Assembly (NCBI RefSeq): GCF_048269565.1
Contig: NZ_JBLXIK010000002.1
Location: 372,001-436,000, forward strand
DNA length: 64,000 nt
Direction of reading: 5' to 3'
Source of the DNA: Maricaulis sp048269565
Lineage (GTDB): Bacteria > Pseudomonadota > Alphaproteobacteria > Caulobacterales > Maricaulaceae
Part shown: positions 59,318 to 64,000 of the stretch, piece by piece
How the letters are laid out: each line of letters starts with the position of its first letter
How positions within the stretch are numbered: position 1 is the first letter of the stretch
The notes under the pieces: generated by a model
Told to the model about the DNA's origin: nothing
Databases searched by the model: none
What the model saw: the letters and a program-made list of their open reading frames with translations, nothing else
Program-made: the position numbers and the translations under genes

Positions 59318-62300
59318 TCGCGGCCCTCATCCGATGGTCGATCACCAACCGCATGATCGTCCTCATCCTCGCCGTCTTGCTGGCCGGCTACGGCACATAT
59401 TCCCTGTCGCGCACGCCGCTGGACGCCATTCCCGACCTGTCCGATGTCCAGGTGATCATCAAGACCACCTATCCCGGACAGTCACCGCAAGTGGTGGAAG
59501 ACCAGGTCACCTATCCGCTTACAACCGCGATGCTGGCCGTGCCCGGCGCGGTGACGGTCCGGGGCTATTCCTTTTTCAATGACAGCTATGTCTACATCAT
59601 CTTCGAGGACGGGACGGATCTCTACTGGGCCCGTTCGCGGGTCCTGGAATATCTCAGCCAGGTCGCGCCGCGCCTGCCCGCGAGCGCCTCACCGGAGTTG
59701 GGCCCAGACGCGACCGGGGTTGGCTGGATCTACCAATATGCACTGGTGGACCGCACGGGTCAGCATGATTTGGCCCAATTGCGCTCGATCCAGGACTGGT
59801 TCCTGAAGTTCGAATTGCAGACCATTGAGGGTGTTTCGGAAGTCGCCTCCATTGGCGGGATGGTGCGGCAATATCAGGTGGTGGCCGATCCCGACCGCCT
59901 GCGCGCCTATGGCATCCCCTTGTCGCATCTGCGCACGGCGATTCAGCGCGGCAACCAGGAGAGCGGCGGCCGCGTCATCGAAATGGCCGAAGCTGAGTAC
60001 ATGGTGCGCGCCTCGGGTTATATCGAAGGCATTTCGGATCTCGAAAACATCCCGCTCGGCCTCAGCGAGGCCGGTACGCCGATCCTGCTCTCAGACGTGG
60101 CCGATATCCGGCTCGGGCCGGAATTGCGCCGCGGGCTTGGCGAGTTGAATGGTGAAGGCGAAGCGGTCGGCGCCGTCATCATCATGCGCTATGGCGAGAA
60201 CGCCCAGGCGACCATCGAACGGGTCGAGCACCGGCTCGATGAATTGCGCGGTTCACTGCCTGACGGCGTCGAGATCGTGACGACCTATAACCGGGCTGGC
60301 CTGATTGACCGCGCCGTTGAATCCCTGAGCGAGAAACTGATCGAGGAATTTATCGTCGTTGCGCTGGTGTGCGTGATTTTCCTGTTTCACATCCGCTCCT
60401 CGCTGGTGATCGTGTTCAGCCTGCCCTTGGGTGTATTGGCCGCTTTTGTGGTGATGAACGCCCAGGGCATCAACGCCAATATCATGTCGCTCGGCGGCAT
60501 CGCGATTGCGGTCGGGGCGATGGTCGATGCGGCCATCGTGATGATCGAAAACCTGCACAAGCATATCGAACGAGAACCGCTGACGCCGGAGAACCGCTGG
60601 CGCATTGTCGGCGATGCCGCATCCGAAGTCGGGCCGGCCCTGTTCTTTTCGCTATTGATCATCACTTTCAGCTTCGTGCCGATCTTCGCCCTGGAAGCCC
60701 AAGAGGGGCGGCTGTTTCACCCGCTCGCCTTCACCAAAACCTATGCGATGGCAGCGGCAGCGGGTCTGTCGGTGACGTTGGTGCCGGTGCTGATGGGCAT
60801 CTTCATTCGTGGCAAGATCACGCCGGAGCACAAGAATCCGGTCAACCGGATCCTGATCGCGGGCTATCGCCCCTTCATCAATCTGGTCATGGCGCGTCCC
60901 TGGGCGATGATCGGTCTGGCCGTGCTGGTTCTGGCCAGTTCGGCGGTGCCATTGTCGCGCATGGGCAGCGAATTCATGCCGGATCTGGATGAGGGCGATA
61001 TTCTCTACATGCCGAGTGCCTACCCGGCCGCTTCGGCGGGCCGGATGGCCGAGCTGCTGCAGCAGACCAATCGCCTGATCATGACGGTGCCTGAAGTGCT
61101 GACTGTTTACGGCAAGGCCGGCCGCGCCGACACGGCTACAGATCCGGCACCAATGTCGATGATCGAAACCACGATCCAGTTGCGGCCGCGCGAGGAATGG
61201 CGCCCGGGCGTGACGATGGACAGCATTCGCGCAGAGCTGAATGCACTCGTCGATATTCCCAGCCTGACCAATGCCTGGGTGATGCCGATCCGGGCCCGGA
61301 TCGACATGCTGGCAACGGGGATCAAGACGCCGGTCGGGATCAAGATCGCCGGGCCTGACCTGGCCGTCATCGCCGAGATCGGACAGGAGATCGAGGACAT
61401 TATCGCGGGCGTTCCCGGTACCGCTTCGGTCTATGCCGAACGGGTCACCGGTGGGCGCTTCGTCGATATTGACCTCGACCGTCTCGAGGCCGCCCGCTTT
61501 GGCCTCAATGTCGCCGATGTCCATGATGTCATTCGCACCGCGATTGGCGGTATGACGGTGACCGAGAGCGTCGAGGGGCAGGAGCGTTATCCGGTCAATA
61601 TCCGCTATCCGAGCGATTATCGCGGTTCGCCGGATCAACTCAGATCCCTTCCGGTGATTACGCCGGGTGGCGCCCAGATTCCGCTCGGTCGTATTGCCGA
61701 TATTTCGATTGGTGCCGGGCCCGGTGTCATCCGCAGCGAGAATGCGCGACTGAATGGCTGGGTCTATGTCGATATTGCCGGAGTCGATATCGGCACTTAT
61801 GTCGCCGGAGCCCAACGTACGTTGTCGGATCAGCTCGATTTGCCGCCGGGTTATTCGATCCGCTGGTCGGGACAGTATGAGTTCATGGAGCGGGCCAAGG
61901 CGAAGCTGGCCGTGGTGGTGCCGGTGACCCTGGTCATCATTGTGCTGTTGCTCTTCCTCAATTTCCGCCGCCTGATCCCGGTTCTGCTGATCATCGGCAC
62001 GCTACCGCTCGCCCTGGTCGGTGGCATCTGGCTGCTCGACCTGCTCGGCTACAACATGTCGGTCGCGGTTGGCGTCGGCTTCATTGCCCTGGCCGGGGTG
62101 TCGGTGGAAATTGGCGTGCTGATGATCCTCTATCTCGAGCACGCCCTGGCAGACCGCCGAAAACTTGCCGCGGATGAGGGGCGTGAGCTGAGACCGGACG
62201 ATCTCACCGCCGCAGTGACCGAGGGCGCCCTGCTGCGCGTCCGCCCGATCATGATGACGGTTGCCGTGATCATCGCCGGCCTGCTGCCGATCATGCTCGG

Positions 62301-62481
62301 CAGCGGCACCGGCTCCGAAGTGATGCGACGCATCGCGGCGCCAATGGTTGGCGGCATGATCAGCGCGACCGTGTTGACCTTGCTGGTGATCCCGGCGGCA
62401 TTTTTGATCTGGCAGACAATTGAGCTGCGCCGGCGGCAGCGGCAATTGCCACAGTCTGGAGGCGTGCCGAGCGAGGGTTAG
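59314..62481 (+). CDS. cusA: Heavy-metal efflux RND transporter, CusA-type
   Basis: A 1055-residue inner-membrane HME-RND pump. It starts MIAALIRWSITNRMIVLILAVLL and has twelve hydrophobic spans in two blocks. The intramembrane proton-relay motif GAMVDAAIVMIEN is in the first block. The periplasmic part has RYGENAQATIERVEHRLDELR and the GIKTPVGIKIAGPDL segment, with Met residues (MSMIETTIQL, INRLIMTVPEV) in the porter region. This family exports Cu(I)/Ag(I), or Co/Zn/Cd in the CzcA branch. The HMBD-CusF adaptor favours Cu/Ag. It is the last gene of the tripartite operon. Confidence 0.92.
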   Translation: MIAALIRWSITNRMIVLILAVLLAGYGTYSLSRTPLDAIPDLSDVQVIIKTTYPGQSPQVVEDQVTYPLTTAMLAVPGAVTVRGYSFFNDSYVYIIFEDGTDLYWARSRVLEYLSQVAPRLPASASPELGPDATGVGWIYQYALVDRTGQHDLAQLRSIQDWFLKFELQTIEGVSEVASIGGMVRQYQVVADPDRLRAYGIPLSHLRTAIQRGNQESGGRVIEMAEAEYMVRASGYIEGISDLENIPLGLSEAGTPILLSDVADIRLGPELRRGLGELNGEGEAVGAVIIMRYGENAQATIERVEHRLDELRGSLPDGVEIVTTYNRAGLIDRAVESLSEKLIEEFIVVALVCVIFLFHIRSSLVIVFSLPLGVLAAFVVMNAQGINANIMSLGGIAIAVGAMVDAAIVMIENLHKHIEREPLTPENRWRIVGDAASEVGPALFFSLLIITFSFVPIFALEAQEGRLFHPLAFTKTYAMAAAAGLSVTLVPVLMGIFIRGKITPEHKNPVNRILIAGYRPFINLVMARPWAMIGLAVLVLASSAVPLSRMGSEFMPDLDEGDILYMPSAYPAASAGRMAELLQQTNRLIMTVPEVLTVYGKAGRADTATDPAPMSMIETTIQLRPREEWRPGVTMDSIRAELNALVDIPSLTNAWVMPIRARIDMLATGIKTPVGIKIAGPDLAVIAEIGQEIEDIIAGVPGTASVYAERVTGGRFVDIDLDRLEAARFGLNVADVHDVIRTAIGGMTVTESVEGQERYPVNIRYPSDYRGSPDQLRSLPVITPGGAQIPLGRIADISIGAGPGVIRSENARLNGWVYVDIAGVDIGTYVAGAQRTLSDQLDLPPGYSIRWSGQYEFMERAKAKLAVVVPVTLVIIVLLLFLNFRRLIPVLLIIGTLPLALVGGIWLLDLLGYNMSVAVGVGFIALAGVSVEIGVLMILYLEHALADRRKLAADEGRELRPDDLTAAVTEGALLRVRPIMMTVAVIIAGLLPIMLGSGTGSEVMRRIAAPMVGGMISATVLTLLVIPAAFLIWQTIELRRRQRQLPQSGGVPSEG

Positions 62482-62653
62482 AAGGACTCTGGAGCCGGTT
62501 CATGGGCCGTGTCGCCGATGGACCGGCCCAGGCTTCCAGCCGAGATTGGGTTGACCGCGGGTCGGGATTGTCATGCCGGCCCCGCTGCACCCGAATTGAG
62601 GGGCGTGGCAAAATGGCGCGTAATACCTCCGCGATTGTCCGGAGGAGTGGAGC

Positions 62654-63538
62654 ATGATTGTGTTGCGTAGCCTGATGTTGGCCTTGGCTGCGGCCGGCTT
62701 GGCGCTGGCCTCGACTCAACCGGCATGGGCGCATCCGCCCGAGGAACACACAGACGCCGCGGTCGCCGTTGATCAGTCGGCCGCCGCCGCTCCGGTGGCC
62801 GCAACCGAAGAAATTCCTGCCGCGACCATGAATGCGTCGCTCCACGAGCAGGCTGCGCCTCATGACCACGGCGCAGCTTCCGCGCACCAGGACAGCAGCC
62901 CAGCCGCTGCCGCCGATCAAGATGAGCCTGTCATGCCGCGGAGCCATGATGATTCGGTCCCGCATGAACATGGTGCGGCGACGGAGGAAGGACATCACAA
63001 CGAAGCCGCACCGAATGCGCATGGAGCCGAGGCGCCGGACGGCCATGGTGCAGAGGGCGGACATAGTCACTGGGGTGATAATGGTGCGAACACGCCTTTG
63101 GAAAAGGCCATAGAAGAGTTGGGCGTATATCATCCGCTTCTGGTACATTTTCCGATCGCATTGATCCTGGCCGCCGCTTTGGCTCAGGCGCTCAATCTGG
63201 CCGGTATGCGGATTTCCAATGCAGACACAGTCCGGTTTCTGGTCTGGGCAGGCGCGTTTGGTGGCCTGGCGGCGGGCCTGCTGGGCTGGGCACATGCCGG
63301 GCCGATGGCGAGCGGCGAGGCCGGTATCATGCTGGCGCATCGCTGGATCGGCTCATCCCTGACATTGGGACTGTTCGGCGTCGTAGCTGCAGTCGAATGG
63401 CATCGGAAGAGCTCGAGTAGCGGTTCCGCCCTCGTGTTGAATTTGAGCTTGTTTACGGCTGCCGCAGCGGTGGCAATCAACGGCTTTCTTGGCGGTTCGC
63501 TGGCGCATGGCGGCGTTACCCATTTGATGGAGATGTGA
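62654..63538 (+). CDS. His-rich DUF2231 membrane protein
   Basis: A 294-residue protein. After a signal peptide (MLALAAAGLALASTQPAWA) the region to about residue 125 is extremely His/Ala-rich, with repeated DHG, HEHG, HGA and HSHW patterns, and is a likely soluble or periplasmic metal buffer. Then four hydrophobic spans begin with HPLLVHFPIALILAAALAQAL, the start of the DUF2231 domain, which in other proteins has been linked to metal and haem handling. It lies 172 bases after cusA and is read in the same direction, so it belongs to the metal module functionally, if not in the same transcript. Confidence 0.82.
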   Translation: MIVLRSLMLALAAAGLALASTQPAWAHPPEEHTDAAVAVDQSAAAAPVAATEEIPAATMNASLHEQAAPHDHGAASAHQDSSPAAAADQDEPVMPRSHDDSVPHEHGAATEEGHHNEAAPNAHGAEAPDGHGAEGGHSHWGDNGANTPLEKAIEELGVYHPLLVHFPIALILAAALAQALNLAGMRISNADTVRFLVWAGAFGGLAAGLLGWAHAGPMASGEAGIMLAHRWIGSSLTLGLFGVVAAVEWHRKSSSSGSALVLNLSLFTAAAAVAINGFLGGSLAHGGVTHLMEM

Positions 63539-63540
63539 TC

Positions 63541-63987
63541 ATGAACACCTATAAAATGATGGCGGCCGGTGCGGTCGTCCTGTTCGGCGCAGACTTCGCT
63601 TCGGCTGATGAACCTGCGGATGTCAGCGCGGTGCTGGAGTCTTATTCGACCGCGCTGGCGGCCGAGGATGCCAGTGCTGCAGATCCCTGGGTCCTCGCCG
63701 ACGGTGATGATTTCACGATATTTGAAGGGGCAGGAGAGGATATTGGCTGGTCAAATTATCGCGACCATCACCTGGCGCCGGAATTTGCCTCGGAGGATGT
63801 CAACTTTCAGGTTTACGACTGGTCAGGATATTCGGTTCGGGTTGATCACGACATGGCGGTCGCGACCTTCGATATCCGCATGGAATACTCGGTTCGCGGC
63901 GGAGACCGCACGCGCGACGGACACGGAACTGCGATACTGTCCCGGACCGCTGCCGGCTGGCGCATCCGGCATTTGCACACATCTTGA
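63541..63987 (+). CDS. Secreted NTF2-like (SnoaL_3-type) protein
   Basis: A 148-residue protein with a signal peptide (MNTYKMMAAGAVVLFGADFASA). The rest follows the NTF2-like plan: VSAVLESYSTALAAEDASA, FTIFEGAGEDIGWSNYRDHHLAPEF, then long strands ending in TAILSRTAAGWRIRHLHTS. The DHHLAPEF element with adjacent His residues occurs in many members. The ATG at 63541 (GGAG eight bases upstream) is preferred over a GTG overlapping the previous stop. It is probably coexpressed with the His-rich DUF2231 gene. Function unknown. Confidence 0.7.
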   Translation: MNTYKMMAAGAVVLFGADFASADEPADVSAVLESYSTALAAEDASAADPWVLADGDDFTIFEGAGEDIGWSNYRDHHLAPEFASEDVNFQVYDWSGYSVRVDHDMAVATFDIRMEYSVRGGDRTRDGHGTAILSRTAAGWRIRHLHTS

Positions 63988-64000
63988 GGAGAGGGCGTAT

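Overview
This 64 kb window is high-G+C chromosomal DNA from an alphaproteobacterium. The order rpsT-dnaA-dnaN-recF-gyrB, the nearby mutM, ubiE, ubiB, coaBC and dut genes, the GANTC sites in the dnaA leader and a fabA-fabB-fabI cluster all point to the Caulobacterales/Hyphomonadaceae side of the class. A Maricaulis-like organism is my best guess from memory of gene order; it is not proven here. Most of the window is a dense core chromosome, with accessory inserts that are visibly less G+C-rich.

Layout. 0.6-4.5 kb: a translation/RNA operon (rbfA, truB, rpsO, pnp) ending in a strong terminator. 4.6-8 kb: a LytTR membrane regulator divergent from a membrane acyltransferase, then a DpnI-type restriction endonuclease. 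8-10.6 kb: unsaturated fatty acid synthesis (fabI, fabB, fabA) on the minus strand. 10.7-24.4 kb: envelope, cofactor and repair genes: an SH3 protein, a metallo-beta-lactamase-fold enzyme, a MoeB/ThiF enzyme, a PIF1-like helicase, cysK, dut, coaB and coaC as two overlapping genes, a protoglobin, ubiB, ubiE, mutM, a TraB/GumN protein and an enoyl-CoA hydratase. 24.5-33.9 kb: rpsT, dnaA, dnaN, recF, a CPBP protease divergent from a TetR-LysE pair with a near-perfect operator palindrome between them, and gyrB. 34-44 kb: a second CPBP protease, palindromic intergenic repeats, polA, two secreted or anchored proteins of unknown function, a ParDE toxin-antitoxin pair, a dicarboxylate symporter and a lone ABC ATPase.

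44.4-48.1 kb: an SDR enzyme and an arsenic-type unit, in which an ArsR with a C-terminal CC-x5-C sensor sits behind a 19-bp-arm operator and is followed by an arsenate reductase fused to a VOC (glyoxalase) domain and the stump of an OsmC gene. A second ArsR-family repressor with a membrane partner follows, then tRNA-Arg(CCG). 48.2-53.1 kb: low-G+C accessory DNA beside the tRNA, dominated by one 1256-residue protein that I cannot assign to a family but that ends in a clear PD-(D/E)XK nuclease signature. It is the best candidate here for an undescribed, probably defensive, system.

53.1-64 kb: a heavy-metal module: a DUF411 protein, two acyltransferases, a Cys-rich secreted protein, a complete CusC-CusB-CusA-type RND efflux operon whose adaptor carries both an N-terminal metal-binding domain and a C-terminal CusF-like domain, a His-rich DUF2231 membrane protein and an NTF2-like protein. 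Together with the arsenic genes this suggests a metal- or metalloid-exposed habitat. No CRISPR array, rRNA operon, insertion sequence or integrase was seen.
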